Notes: generated by a model not told the origin, from the letters alone. A stretch of DNA of 64,000 nt from Anodontia alba (GCA_964016985.1 OZ024823.1:28933216-28997215); one strand, 5' to 3'. Numbered from the stretch's first letter, positions 37,101 through 45,224 are shown. A program made the numbers and translations.

Positions 37101-40100
37101 AAGGGTCTGTGTTGTTTGTCAGTCTAGCTTCACTTTTAAGATACCAGACCAGGTAGCCAAAAGGATTGGTTCAAAGTTTAGTGTAAGTATGTTTAGAAGT
37201 CAATGTGTTCAAATAATTAGGGTTATGAGGGTAGTTCTTTCTTTCTTTCAGGAGGCTGTGGGTGATACCCTGGAAGAACTCTGGATCTCCTATAATCTCA
37301 TAGAGAAACTAAAAGGCATAAATGTGCTAAAGAAACTAAGGGTTTGTATGGGATACATATTATTTTGGCTCCTAAACAGAAAATCAGAAAAGATGCCTGC
37401 AACTGCTCCATCATATCATGATGCCTTTGTATGCATAAGGGAAATGGATACTGTAGATACATTTTCTGCCATTTCTTACAAAGATGATCATCAGGGCCCA
37501 GTTGTTCAAAGCTAGCGACATCGTTAGTTAACGATTCGTTAAAATTTACGTCGGGTGATACGCAAATATTCTGAAATTTTTTGCTGAAAAAATGTGAGTA
37601 GCTTTTGCAGTGCAAAAGCTACTCACATTTTTTCAGCAAAAAATATCAGAATATTGTGCATTGAATCTGCTAAAACAGTTAACGAAATGACCCTTAACGA
37701 GCTCGTTAAGCTAACGATGCTTTGAACAACTGGCCCCAGGACAGATCCAGGATGATTTCTGAGGAGGGTTGATTTAAGCAAACTATACTTACTCTACATA
37801 TTTGGAAAGACAGGCCTGACTAAACAGTGTAGACCCAGGTCAGAGCCACATAATGCAGCATCTGATCAGTGTCTACACTGATTGCCACTCATCCAACAAT
37901 TTCACACACATTCAGTAAAGTGGACATAGAAGGGAAGTGTAAGGTAAAGAGTAAGGGATGTGAATATGCCCCTGATCATGTTTTTGACTTTCTGTTTGGT
38001 TTCCTGCACACCAAGTCCTTTCTGTTTGGTTTCCTGCACACCAAGTCCTTTCTGAAAAAAAAGTAAATTCTAAAGGCAAAGAATTTGCTCCCAACTTTCT
38101 AAATGTGAGGCAATTCTGATGAGCACTCACACAATTTGTTTTGGTACAAAAACCATGATAGCTATTATAGCTACTCATTGGTATCTCCAATGAGAATGAT
38201 ATAAATCTATAAAATTGAGAACATATAAAAGAATGAAAATCAGAGTCTTAGCTACTTTGAGATTCTTCATATGGCAGCAATGTCTTCTGCAGGCCTAAAA
38301 TTATTTCATTTTCAGGGGACATTTTGGATAAACTTGCTAAATTTGGAACACTTCTCCTTATTCTTCAACACGTCCATTTTACTACCTGTGAAAGTGTACA
38401 ATTGCTGGGTGAGTGGCAAACTGTGTAGACTCGGATCAGATGCCTGTCTGTCCAAATATGTAGAGTAAATACGGAAATATGATTAAAGCAAACTCCCTCA
38501 GAAATCCTCCTGTATTCACCTCTGTGCCCTCTAGCACCAGTTTAAGTGGAATGCAATATTCCAAGATACAAGAGTGGGCTGAATTATCCGAAGGAAAATA
38601 CAAAATAGAAACTGCGCTATGATGAAGTATGCCTTAAGACATGTTTGCCCTGAGCACAGCTCGAATGATGCAGTAAATTCTGCTTGCTGTTACAGGTGCT
38701 GTACATAACAAACAACAGGATTTCTGATATTGGAGAATTCAACAAAATGGTAAGTACGGTAAATGTCCTAAAATATTGAACACTTTATTCCATATTATGT
38801 ATATATACTATATATTTTGTCAGAAGCTTTGGTGTAAGAAATTTTAGGATATTTACCATACTGTAGGTACTACATGATAAATAGAATACATCTGTCAACT
38901 TTGCATTTTGTAGTAATGTAGATCGAGATAAAGGAAGTATACAGTTAACCCTGGACAGACGGGCTTGAGCAAACAGTGAAGACCCTGATCACATGCTGCA
39001 GAACACTGTTTGCCTCTCATCTAGCAGTTTTTAGAGACATCAACAAGTAGAAAAATGTACTTGTTCAAATTTTAGTGCAGATTTTGCATGGAGGTCAGGT
39101 ATCCAAATGTTTAGGGTCAGTCGGTATATCATAGCTGAAGTCACAGTAAACACATTCTGTGGTCCCTGCTATGGCTGGGAAAGAGAACAAGAGCTAGTTC
39201 AGCAACATCAGAAAACATACCTTCGAATGTGAACCCAGCCAAGATTTGTGCAGTCTGATCAGTATCTTCTCTGGTACATTTGGATAGCCAAGGATGCAAA
39301 ATGTCTCCATGTGAACAACAAACTCTGACCAGACTGCTCATCTGAGCAGTCCGGTCAGAGACTTTGTTGTCCACATGGAGACATTTTGCATCCTTGTTGG
39401 GCACACATGTCTGAAGGTATGTTTTCTCTCTTTGCAGCACAAATGACTTACACTTGCATTTATCAGCCTGAGAGAAATACACATATAAATGCCATAGATT
39501 GGTCCGTAAATTTTGGATCAAGTGATATTGTCCAATGAAAAGCCAGTTGTTATATCCCATTTTGGCTGGTTTCATCAGCATTGGAATGAATAATTTGTGA
39601 AGCGAATTGCACCCATTGTAGAGACGAATGTAGAAAAATAATTATTATTATTTTAGCGAAATTGTTCTTGGTTCTGAAAACAAAACAATACAATTATCAA
39701 ATAAGTATGCGGACAGATACGCCTGAGCAAATAGTGTAGACCCAGATCAGATGCCACATTCTGTGGCATCTGATTGGGGCCTACACTGTTTGCCATGCAT
39801 CCAGCATTTTTGTTTGATGCATGAACAGGTAGTAAAATGATCTCGTTCAAAGTTTAGGACAAGTAAGGGAAGGACTTGAGGTTTCCGCATATTTAGAGTA
39901 AATACCGTACCTTTCACTGCAGTTTTGGGAATAAGCATAACAGTAGGTACCAAAGAGGTAAGAACATAGCTCTAGATAAGGTGCTGATTGCAACCAAAAA
40001 AATGCATTGCTCTTTTTTCTTATTTCTCAAAAAAAAAAAAAAAAAAAAAAAACATATGTTGTGGGTTTTCATTATAAGAATCTTAGGGATATGCTCCTAA

Positions 40101-41503
40101 TGAGTACCCATAACATATGTTTTCGTGAAGAAATAAGAAAAATATTTATCTGGATACCCATTATTATCTGGACGTGAAAAAAATGACCCCATAGGATCTA
40201 CCAAACTGTGTCAGAACTGCCAGCTTAAATGTGTTTATAAACCATAGCTCCAGATAAGAGGTGGGATGGATATCCACATATTTTATTATTTCTCCACAAA
40301 AACATGTTAAGGGTACTCATTAGAAATGCATCAATGAGGCTTTTCTAATGAGTACCCACAATGTATGTTTTCTTCGAGGACCTATTCAAATAGATTGTAA
40401 ATTTTACAACCAAAAAAGGAAAATTTTCAGATAAAAAATTTGATATTTTTCATATTTCTGCTCAAAACATAGATTGTGGGTCCTCATTAGAACCACTTCA
40501 CAGAGGCAGTTCTTACGAGTACCCACAATCTATGTTTTTTAGCAAAATAAGAAAAATAATGTATACCCCTGTAAACTTCAGTTTTACTACATGAAAGAGG
40601 GGGCCTCGGTGGCTCAGTTGGATGCGCCGTCTGACTGGAGACCAGAAGGTCGCGGGTTCAACCCCTGCCGAGGTTGGCAACATTCTTTCGTGGAGATTGA
40701 TCGTGAAATATTTTCTACGGTCATTCTCTCCCTTCCGCTGATTCAAAAAGGGCAGTTGTCAGTTTCTGGCAAAAGAATGTGCACAATACTGGTTAACCGC
40801 TTAGAGGACTAAGCCTGCCCAGTAAACGTGTGGTTAGGTAAACTGACCACGCTCGACATGACCCCATTGGGTTGACTGGGCCGTAAAACCTCAACACAAA
40901 CAAACAAACAAACATGAAAGAGGGGTTTAAGGGGGTCAAAATTATATAGGTGATAAGAAAAATATCAGTACTTTTCGGATGAAAAAAGTTATGCATGAAC
41001 ATCCTTATTATCCTTTCAACAGAAAGATCTTCCTAACTTAGAGGAGCTGTGTTTTATCAACAATCCCCTTGGAGAGAGCTGGTGGATTGAGAGCCAAGAC
41101 GTGTATATTGCCAACATCACAAGATCTCTGAGAAAACTTAAAAGACTGGATGGTAAGGGACTTTTTTTATACACAATAGATATTACTAAATATGGGCCGC
41201 ATAACTCAAGATAAATAAAGAAAAGTACATATATTTTTTTCTTTCTCCACAAAAACCTATACTGTAGGTACTCATTAGAAGTGCCTCAGTGAGGCACTTC
41301 TAATGAGTACCCACATGAGTGAGGCATTGCTGATGAGTACCACAACATGTTTTTGTTGAGAAATTCTTGAGTCATATAGAATATGGGCCTTAGTACCTGT
41401 CTAAAGTGCAAAGGATTTTCACTGTCTATGTTTCTTTTTATACATGTAACATATTCAGACACCTTGACTCCTTACCATAGTTATCCTAAAATTTACTCCC
41501 TGT

Positions 41504-41541
<38 letters not shown>

Positions 41542-44500
41542 GACTGCTGGGTGAGTTGCAAACAGTATAGACCCTGATCAGGTGCCATGTTCAGTTGCAA
41601 CTGATCTGGGTCTACACTGTTTTCTCAGTTGTGCCTGTCTCAGTACTTAGGGTAAATATGGTATACTGTCACATATTTAATGACAAACACTGCTGATCCA
41701 GATAGGTTGGCTTCTGGATCTACACTGTTTGAAAAGGCAGGGCATATCAGGATTCAGCTGGACCAGGGCTGTCTTTAGCATTTTTGCTTTTGAAGATATT
41801 GTTAACTTTTGTCTTGAAGACTATTTCTGCTCTCCTCTACATAGTTAAACCACAGAAATTGAAAATGCAATTTTCATGAACATGAAACTGAACTCAGTGC
41901 AAGAAAAGACACACATTATGTTTTTGTATCTCTTTTATATTTTTATCTTATGCATTTTTGCTTTGTGAAGGTATTTTGTGCTTTGGTCTGAATAGAGGCC
42001 ATTTTTACACTGAGTATTGTAAAACCACAAAAATTGAAATAGCAAATTTAAAGTACTTGTATATTTTTTTAGACACCAGAATGCCAAAATACCTTGTGTG
42101 AAAATTAGCCTTATGTCATATTATTATGCCCCCGCCTATTCGTAGAATAGCAGATGGGCATTAAGTATTACCCCTGTCCGTCCTGTACGTCTGTCTGTCC
42201 GTCCGTACGTCCATGTCCGGGCCATAACTCCCAAACCTTATGGAATATATTCATGAAACTTCACAGGTGCATATGTCACATTGAGACGATGTGTCATGAA
42301 CAAGGAAGACAACTCTTGCATTTTTGGTTTTTGAATTATTTCCGCTTGACTTAGTTCCATATAGTTAACTGTGTCCGGGCCATAACTCCTAAACCGTATG
42401 AAATATATTCATGAAACTTTACCAGTGCCTGCATCACACTGAGACGATGTGTCATGAACAAGGAAGAAAACTTTTGCATTTTTGGTTTTTGAATTATTTC
42501 CGCTTGACTTAATTCCATATAGTTAACTGTGTCCGGGCCATAACTCCTAAACTGTATGAAATATATTCATGAAACTTTACCAGTGCCTGCATCACACTGA
42601 GACGATGTGTCATGAACAAGGAAGACAACTCTAGTATTTTTGGTTTTTGAATTATTTCCGCTTGACTTAGTTCCATATAGTTAACTGTGTTCGGGCCATA
42701 ACTCCTAAACCGTATGAAATATATTCATGAAACTTTACCAGTGCATGCATCACACTGAGAAGATGTGTCATGAGCAAGGAAGAAAACTCTTGCATTTTTG
42801 GTTTTTGAAGTATTTCCCCTTGACCTAGTTCCATATAGTAAACCGTGTCCGGGCCATAACTCCTAAACCATATGGAATATATTCATGAAACTTTATGGGT
42901 GCATGCATCATATTGAGACGATGTGTCATGAACAAAGAAGACAACTCTTGCATTTTTTGTTTTTGCATTATCTTCCTTTGACTTAGTTCCATATAGGAAA
43001 CCATGCCCGGGCCATAACTCCTAAACCATATGGAATATATTCATGAAACTATACAGGTGCATGCATCACATTGAGACGATGTGTCATGAACAAGGAAGAC
43101 AACTCTGGCATTTTTAGTTCTTGAATTATCTTCCCTTGACTTAGTTGCATATAGTTAACCGTGTCTGGGCCATAACTCCTAAACCATATGGAATATATTC
43201 ATGAAACTTTACAGGTGCATGCATCACATTGCGACGATGTGTCATGAACAAGGAAGACAACTCTTGCGTTTTTCGTTTTTGAATTATCTTCCCTTGACTT
43301 AGTTCCATATAGTAAACTGGGTCCGGGCCATAACTCCTAAACCATATCGAATATATTCATGAAACTTTATGGGTGCATGCATCACATTGAGACAATGTGT
43401 CATGAACAAGGAAGACAACTCTTGCATTTTTTGTTTTTGAATTATCTTCCCTTGACTTAGTTCCATATAGTAAACCGTGTCCGGGCCATAACTCCTAAAC
43501 GGTATGGAATATATTCATGAAACTATACAGGTGCATGCATCACATTGAGACAATGTGACTTTACAGGTGCATGCATCACATTGAGACGATGTGTCATTAA
43601 CAAGGAAGACAACTCTTGCATTTTTGGTTTTTGAATTATTTCCCCTTGACATTCATATAATTAACAGTGTCCGGGCCATAACTCCTAAACTGTATGGTAT
43701 ATATTTATGAAACTTTACAGGTGTCAAGAACAAGGAAAACAACTCTTGCTTCTTTGGTTTTTGAATTATTATCCCGTGACCTAGTTCCATAATTAGTAAT
43801 CTGTTAAACCCTTTTTCTGAATGGCATTTGGCGGGGGCATCCCTGTCCTATGGACACTTTTTCTAGTTTAGATAACATTGGCCAATATTATAAATATATT
43901 GCTTATTTTGCNNNNNNNNNNNNNNNNNNNNNNNNNNNNNNNNNNNNNNNNNNNNNNNNNNNNNNNNNNNNNNNNNNNNNNNNNNNNNNNNNNNNNNNNN
44001 NNNNNNNNNNNNNNNNNNNNNNNNNNNNNNNNNNNNNNNNNNNNNNNNNNNNNNNNNNNNNNNNNNNNNNNNNNNNNNNNNNNNNNNNNNNNNNNNNNNN
44101 NNNNNNNNNNNTATATATATATATATATATGTATATATATGTATGTATGAAAGACTGCTGGGTGAGTTGCAAACAGTATAGACCCTGATCAGGTACCATG
44201 TTCAGTTGCAACTGATCTGGGTCTACACTGTTTTCTCAGTTGTGCCTGTCCCAGTACTTAGGGTAAATATGGTATACTGTCACATATTTAATGACAAACA
44301 CTGCTGATCCAGATAGGTTGGCTTCTGGATCTACACTGTTTAAAAAAGCAGGGCATATCAGGATTCAGCTGGACCAGGGCTGTCTTTAGCATTTTTGCTT
44401 TTGAAGGTATTGTTAACTTTTGTCTTGAAGACTATTTCTGCTCTCCTCTACATAGTTAAACCACAGAAATTGAAAATGCAAAATTCATGAACATGAAACT

Positions 44501-45224
44501 GAACTCAGTGCAAGAAAAGACACGCATTATGTTTTTGTATCTCTTTTATATTTTTATCTTATGCATTTTTGCTTTGTGAAGGTATTTTGTGCTTTGGTCT
44601 GAATAGAGGCCATTTTTACACTCTTTGAGTATTGTAAAACCACAAAAATTGAAATAGCAAATTTAAAGTACTTGTACATTTTTTTAGACACCAGAATGCC
44701 AAAATGCCTTGTGTGAAAATTAGCCTTATGTCATATTATTTAGATAACATTGGTCAGGATTATAAATATATTTCTTATTTCGCCAAGAACAACATTCTGT
44801 GGGTACCCATTAGAAATGCCTCAGTGAAACATTTCTAATCAGTACCAGTAAGATATATTGTGGGCATAGCTGGAGATAAGGCGCGTTTTTCAACCAAAAA
44901 GTGCTGATATTTTTCCCAATTTTTAATGAAAACATATGTTTTGGTACTCATTAGAAGCTCTTCATTAAGACACTTCTAATGAGTACCCACAACATATCTT
45001 TCTATGGAGATATAGGAAAATATATTTTGTGGATACCCCTTCTGGAGCTATGTTTTGGGGGCAAAGTCGGAAAAAATGTCAGCACTGATCTTTTTGCACA
45101 TACTAATCAGCTGTGAGCATCCATACAGTATAAGCCATGAGGTACCTGTCATAGTTTATTTATTAATTTTTCAGGTAATCCTGTGATTAGAGAGGAAGAC
45201 GATGACCAACAACAACAACAATAA
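28132..45224 (+). CDS. DNAL1: Axonemal dynein light chain 1, nine exons
   Basis: Leucine-rich-repeat light chain of the outer dynein arm, which binds the gamma heavy-chain motor domain in cilia and flagella. Coding exons: 28132-28134, 28227-28265, 31754-31863, 34364-34419, 35247-35302, 37252-37341, 38696-38749, 41023-41152 and 45175-45224. All phases agree and give 195 residues against about 190 in human. Residues 1-150 align without a gap to the human protein as I recall it. SDS22-type repeats follow one another: [15 protein letters not shown] (55-69), [14 protein letters not shown] (75-88), [14 protein letters not shown] (98-111), [14 protein letters not shown] (120-133) and LCFINNPL (145-152). 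Asn150, the residue altered in a human ciliary dyskinesia allele, is conserved. The acidic tail ends in five glutamines. The final intron contains an assembly gap. Confidence 0.97.
28227..28265 (+). CDS. DNAL1: DNAL1 exon 2
   Basis: 39 bases after TTCTTTCAG, phase 0 at both ends. Encodes [13 protein letters not shown], the conserved N-terminal TTIKEAL motif. Donor GTAAGT. Confidence 0.93.
28526..29032. repeat. HP-G hairpin MITE interrupted by a SINE
   Basis: Left part CAGGGCCCGGTTATTCAAAG to TTTCAGCAT (28683) and right part ATTTGCATATCACTCGATGC to TTTGAACAACTGGGCCCAG together make one element equal to 917-1148. The middle is the SINE below. Confidence 0.85.
28684..28947 (-). mobile_element. 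tRNA-derived SINE inserted in an HP-G element
   Basis: The complement starts GGCGCCGGGATAGCTCAGTC (box A at 28940-28928) and has box B GGTTCGAGTCC (28880-28870). A T run at 28684-28692 is its poly(A) end. Different family from the 40601 SINE. Confidence 0.8.
29505..29590. repeat. HP-D/E-type palindrome, short
   Basis: CAAACAGTGGAGACCCTGAT and its near complement GTGGGTCTGCACTGTTTG surround GACGGTTCCTTCAGGAGCTA. Confidence 0.7.
30165..30420. repeat. HP-B hairpin MITE, full length
   Basis: Family HP-B runs from CATGCCTATTCAAATATGCT to AATTATATAGGCATG. Its core pairs AACATAGACTGTGGGCACTC with the complement; the right part carries CCCCAGTTTTACTATATAAA. The ends form the inverted repeat CATGCCTAT. 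Confidence 0.85.
30560..30740. repeat. HP-A hairpin MITE, diverged
   Basis: TTTTTCTTATTTATCCATAA and ACATCTCACTGAGGCAC core with a partly deleted inner arm. Confidence 0.6.
30781..31052 (+). mobile_element. SINE-like retroposon, copy 1
   Basis: Starts GGTGCTGTGTATCTTACATC and ends GTCGTTAAACCCCAACACAA. Nearly identical to 53702-53967. It has a long C/T-rich tract (about 30895-30985) in the middle and no clear tRNA boxes. The GGGTTGACG..GTTAAACC..CAACACAA end resembles the 40601 SINE tail. It lies in DNAL1 intron 2. Open frames across it are not genes. Confidence 0.85.
31130..31345. repeat. Tandem-array element head fragment (array type T5)
   Basis: ATACCCCTAGCATACAAAGT, then AGGGGGTATATAG and TTCTCAGGAACTACTGGACC. 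A matching tail (AGTATACCCCCTATAAATAC..GGGGTAT) occurs at about 50466-50502. Confidence 0.5.
31518..31730. repeat. HP-F hairpin MITE
   Basis: Family HP-F pairs TTTCAGAGAAAATAAGGCTT and GTCATTTCATGGGAGTC with complements. Ends AACCCTTAAAGTGC and GCACTTTGAGGGT. It ends 24 bases before DNAL1 exon 3. Confidence 0.8.
31754..31863 (+). CDS. DNAL1: DNAL1 exon 3
   Basis: 110 bases, acceptor CACCTATAG and donor GTAAGT. Encodes [20 protein letters not shown] and then [16 protein letters not shown], matching the human [17 protein letters not shown] segment that leads into the first leucine-rich repeat. Confidence 0.96.
31890..32130. repeat. HP-H hairpin MITE
   Basis: Family HP-H has CATGCGAAAACATTTTTGGG-type arms and a GATCAGCCTGTGCATCCGTG centre. 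The right side is TTTTTCGCTTGACATGGTCC. It starts right after DNAL1 exon 3. Confidence 0.65.
32288..32480. repeat. HP-A hairpin MITE, full length
   Basis: AGCTCCAGATAAGGCACTTT to CCTGACTGGAGCTCTG, inner arms GGGTACTCATTAGAAGCACC and complement. Confidence 0.85.
32640..32855. repeat. HP-D hairpin MITE
   Basis: CACAGTGTAGACCCTGATGA and TTATCTGGGTCTACACTGTT around a short loop; TCCTTACCATACTTTATC at the left. Confidence 0.8.
33049..33240. repeat. HP-F hairpin MITE
   Basis: CAGAGAAAATGAGGCCCCAC, then CAAGCTTTATTTTCTCTGAA twice. The right half is partly duplicated. Confidence 0.7.
34084..34320. repeat. HP-E hairpin MITE, adjacent to DNAL1 exon 4
   Basis: TAACTCTGGTACTACTGAG to GGCAAGGGTTA. The palindrome is extended by a second GCTGATCTGG block. 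It ends about 44 bases before exon 4. Confidence 0.75.
34364..34419 (+). CDS. DNAL1: DNAL1 exon 4
   Basis: 56 bases, acceptor TTTCACAG and donor GTAAGT. Encodes [18 protein letters not shown], the first leucine-rich repeat; human reads [18 protein letters not shown]. Confidence 0.97.
34665..34880. repeat. HP-D-type hairpin MITE
   Basis: AACCCATTTATACCTAGTGT at the left and TATAAATGGGTTAA at the right form the outer repeat. The centre is GTAGACCCAGATCAGACACA with its complement. Confidence 0.8.
35020..35135. repeat. HP-A hairpin MITE, truncated
   Basis: CTACTAATGAGTACTCACAA and TTTTTCGGTTAGAAAAAAAAG remain of the right arm. Confidence 0.6.
35247..35302 (+). CDS. DNAL1: DNAL1 exon 5
   Basis: 56 bases, acceptor TTTTGACAG and donor GTAAGT. 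Encodes [19 protein letters not shown], the second leucine-rich repeat. Confidence 0.97.
35335..35565. repeat. HP-D hairpin MITE
   Basis: ACCATATTTACCCTTCATAT at the left, TTAGGATAAGTATGGTA at the right, centre GATGAGATGTGGCAGAACGT. Confidence 0.8.
35765..35870. repeat. HP-A hairpin MITE, shortened
   Basis: AATGGCCTCATTGAGGCAAT and TCTAATGAGTACACTCAACA. Confidence 0.65.
36325..36515. repeat. HP-A hairpin MITE
   Basis: GCACTTTTTCAACCCCCAAA to CGCTCTTACCTGGAG, inner arm AACTCATTAGAACTGCCTCA. Confidence 0.8.
36711..36936. repeat. HP-H hairpin MITE, full length
   Basis: Ends GAGCCACCTCATGATAAAAC and its near complement, finishing TTGAGGCAGCTC. The interior has CAGACTGCGCATCCGCCCAG and GACTCTAATCAGACTGGACA. 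Inner arms AGACTCTAATCAGACTGG are also inverted. Confidence 0.85.
37252..37341 (+). CDS. DNAL1: DNAL1 exon 6
   Basis: 90 bases, acceptor TCTTTCAG. Encodes [20 protein letters not shown] then [10 protein letters not shown], the third repeat. The donor is the less usual GTTTGT; with a GT there, the frame joins exon 7 exactly. Confidence 0.97.
37492..37740. repeat. HP-G hairpin MITE, intact
   Basis: Near-perfect fold-back. GAGTAGCTTTTGCAG / TGCAAAAGCTACTC is the centre, at about 37588-37623; the ends are CAGGGCCCAGTTGTTCAAAG and CTTTGAACAACTGGCCCCAG. Confidence 0.9.
37775..37930. repeat. HP-D hairpin MITE
   Basis: AACAGTGTAGACCCAGGTCA and CATCTGATCAGTGTCTACAC. Confidence 0.8.
37986..38056 (+). 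repeat. 30-bp tandem duplication in an HP-C fragment
   Basis: CTTTCTGTTTGGTTTCCTGC plus ACACCAAGTC occurs twice head to tail. HP-C type CAAAGAATTTGCTCCC follows at 38078. Confidence 0.8.
38360..38480. repeat. HP-D element, partial
   Basis: GTGAGTGGCAAACTGTGTAG and CCTGTCTGTCCAAATATGTA; the second half of the palindrome is missing. Confidence 0.65.
38696..38749 (+). CDS. DNAL1: DNAL1 exon 7
   Basis: 54 bases, acceptor GTTACAG and donor GTAAGT. Encodes [18 protein letters not shown], the fourth repeat (human ILYMSNNLVKDWAEFVKL). A small fold-back element begins within a few bases of the donor, at about 38754. Confidence 0.95.
38754..38876. repeat. Short MITE of the TACGGTAAATGTCC family
   Basis: TACGGTAAATGTCCTAAAAT at the left and AATTTTAGGATATTTACCAT at the right. 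Same ends as the 28-bp pair at 11084/14353, only about 120 bases long. It begins 5 bases after DNAL1 exon 7. Confidence 0.75.
38940..39125. repeat. HP-D hairpin MITE
   Basis: AAACAGTGAAGACCCTGATC and a shortened right arm; CTTGTTCAAATTTTAGTGC on the right. Confidence 0.65.
39180..39430. repeat. HP-H-like long palindrome
   Basis: GCAAAATGTCTCCATGTG (39296-39313) is the complement of CACATGGAGACATTTTGC (39373-39390). The centre reads GACTGCTCATCTGAGCAGTC (39331-39350). Arms of about 50 bases are nearly exact. Confidence 0.85.
39705..39912. repeat. HP-D hairpin MITE, full length
   Basis: GTGTAGACCCAGATCAGATG, CCACATTCTGTGGCATCTGA and complement; flanks TTAGAGTAAATACCGTA on the right. Confidence 0.85.
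39966..40180. repeat. HP-A hairpin MITE with poly(A) tract
   Basis: AGCTCTAGATAAGGTGCTGA at the left, inner arm TCCTAATGAGTACCCATAAC on the right side, and an A run at 40029-40052. Confidence 0.8.
40246..40390. repeat. HP-A hairpin MITE
   Basis: AGCTCCAGATAAGAGGTGGG, inner arms TACTCATTAGAAATGCATCA and complement. The right outer arm is replaced by the next element. Confidence 0.8.
40380..40960. repeat. HP-B hairpin MITE split by a SINE
   Basis: The left part ACCTATTCAAATAGATTGTA to TTACTACATGAAAGAGG and the right part GGTTTAAGGGGGTCAAAATT to TATATAGG make one HP-B element interrupted at 40601. Confidence 0.85.
40601..40912 (+). mobile_element. tRNA-derived SINE, full length, with target-site duplication
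   Basis: 312 bases. The head has box A TGGCTCAGTTGG (40610-40621) and box B GGTTCAACCC (40655-40664). The tail is ACACAAACAAACAAACAAAC. CATGAAAGAGG flanks it on both sides (40590-40600 and 40913-40923), possibly extending to 14 bases. It lies in DNAL1 intron 7, about 110 bases before exon 8. Confidence 0.95.
41023..41152 (+). CDS. DNAL1: DNAL1 exon 8
   Basis: 130 bases, acceptor CTTTCAACAG and donor GTAAGG. Encodes [20 protein letters not shown] and on to RKLKRLD. It covers the last repeat, the NP motif at residues 150-151 and the C-terminal cap. Confidence 0.96.
41205..41375. repeat. HP-A hairpin MITE
   Basis: Inner palindrome GTGCCTCAGTGAGGCACTTC at about 41281-41300, then a second partial GAGTGAGGCATTGCTGATGA. 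Confidence 0.8.
41455..42125 (+). repeat. Duplicated segment, copy 1 left part
   Basis: Contains an HP-D element (41462-41660) with an (AT)n run at 41516-41537, part of an HP-E element (41675-41755) and unique-looking sequence to TCATATTATT. From the AT run on it matches 44112-44740 with few differences. Confidence 0.9.
42126..43868 (+). mobile_element. Tandem-array element T3, Helentron/pearl-like, 158-bp units
   Basis: Non-autonomous element with about ten units. The marker GGGCCATAACTCC starts at 42219, 42377, 42535, 42693, 42851, 43009, 43167, 43325 and 43483 (exactly 158 apart), then at 43673. Inverted TGCCCCCGCC (42127-42136) and GGCGGGGGCA (43830-43839) mark the flanks. GTCC-TAT-GGAC forms a hairpin at 43845-43855, followed by TTTTTCTAG. 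The empty site at 44731-44750 shows insertion in a run of T. Helentron naming is an inference from the TT target, 3' hairpin and CTAG. Confidence 0.85.
43869..43911 (+). repeat. Duplicated segment, copy 1 right part
   Basis: TAGATAACATTGGCCAATAT and following bases to the gap match 44741-44783. Confidence 0.85.
43912..44111. other. Assembly gap of 200 N
   Basis: A round-number run of N in the last DNAL1 intron, flanked by two near-identical copies of the same sequence. Open frames translated across it are meaningless. Confidence 1.
44112..44783 (+). repeat. Duplicated segment, copy 2 (empty-site allele)
   Basis: Starts in a TA microsatellite and repeats 41516-42125 plus 43869-43911 without the T3 element. 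Differences are a few single bases and short indels. Confidence 0.9.
44745..45060. repeat. Two HP-A hairpin MITEs in tandem
   Basis: The first is at about 44755-44860 (CCCATTAGAAATGCCTCAGT). The second is at about 44868-45055, with AGCTGGAGATAAGGCGCGTT and ACTTCTAATGAGTACCCACA. Confidence 0.8.
45175..45224 (+). CDS. DNAL1: DNAL1 exon 9 with stop codon
   Basis: Acceptor AATTTTTCAG. Encodes [16 protein letters not shown] and TAA, aligned with human GTPVIKGDEEED. The five CAA codons are an extension not present in human and could vary in number between individuals. Confidence 0.93.

Noticed and set aside
37096..37515. 139-residue open frame as an intact gene
   Set aside because: Only 37252-37341 is coding (DNAL1 exon 6). 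The rest reads through both introns and into an HP-G element.
43850..44211. Open frames across the N run
   Set aside because: They translate unknown bases and a TA microsatellite.
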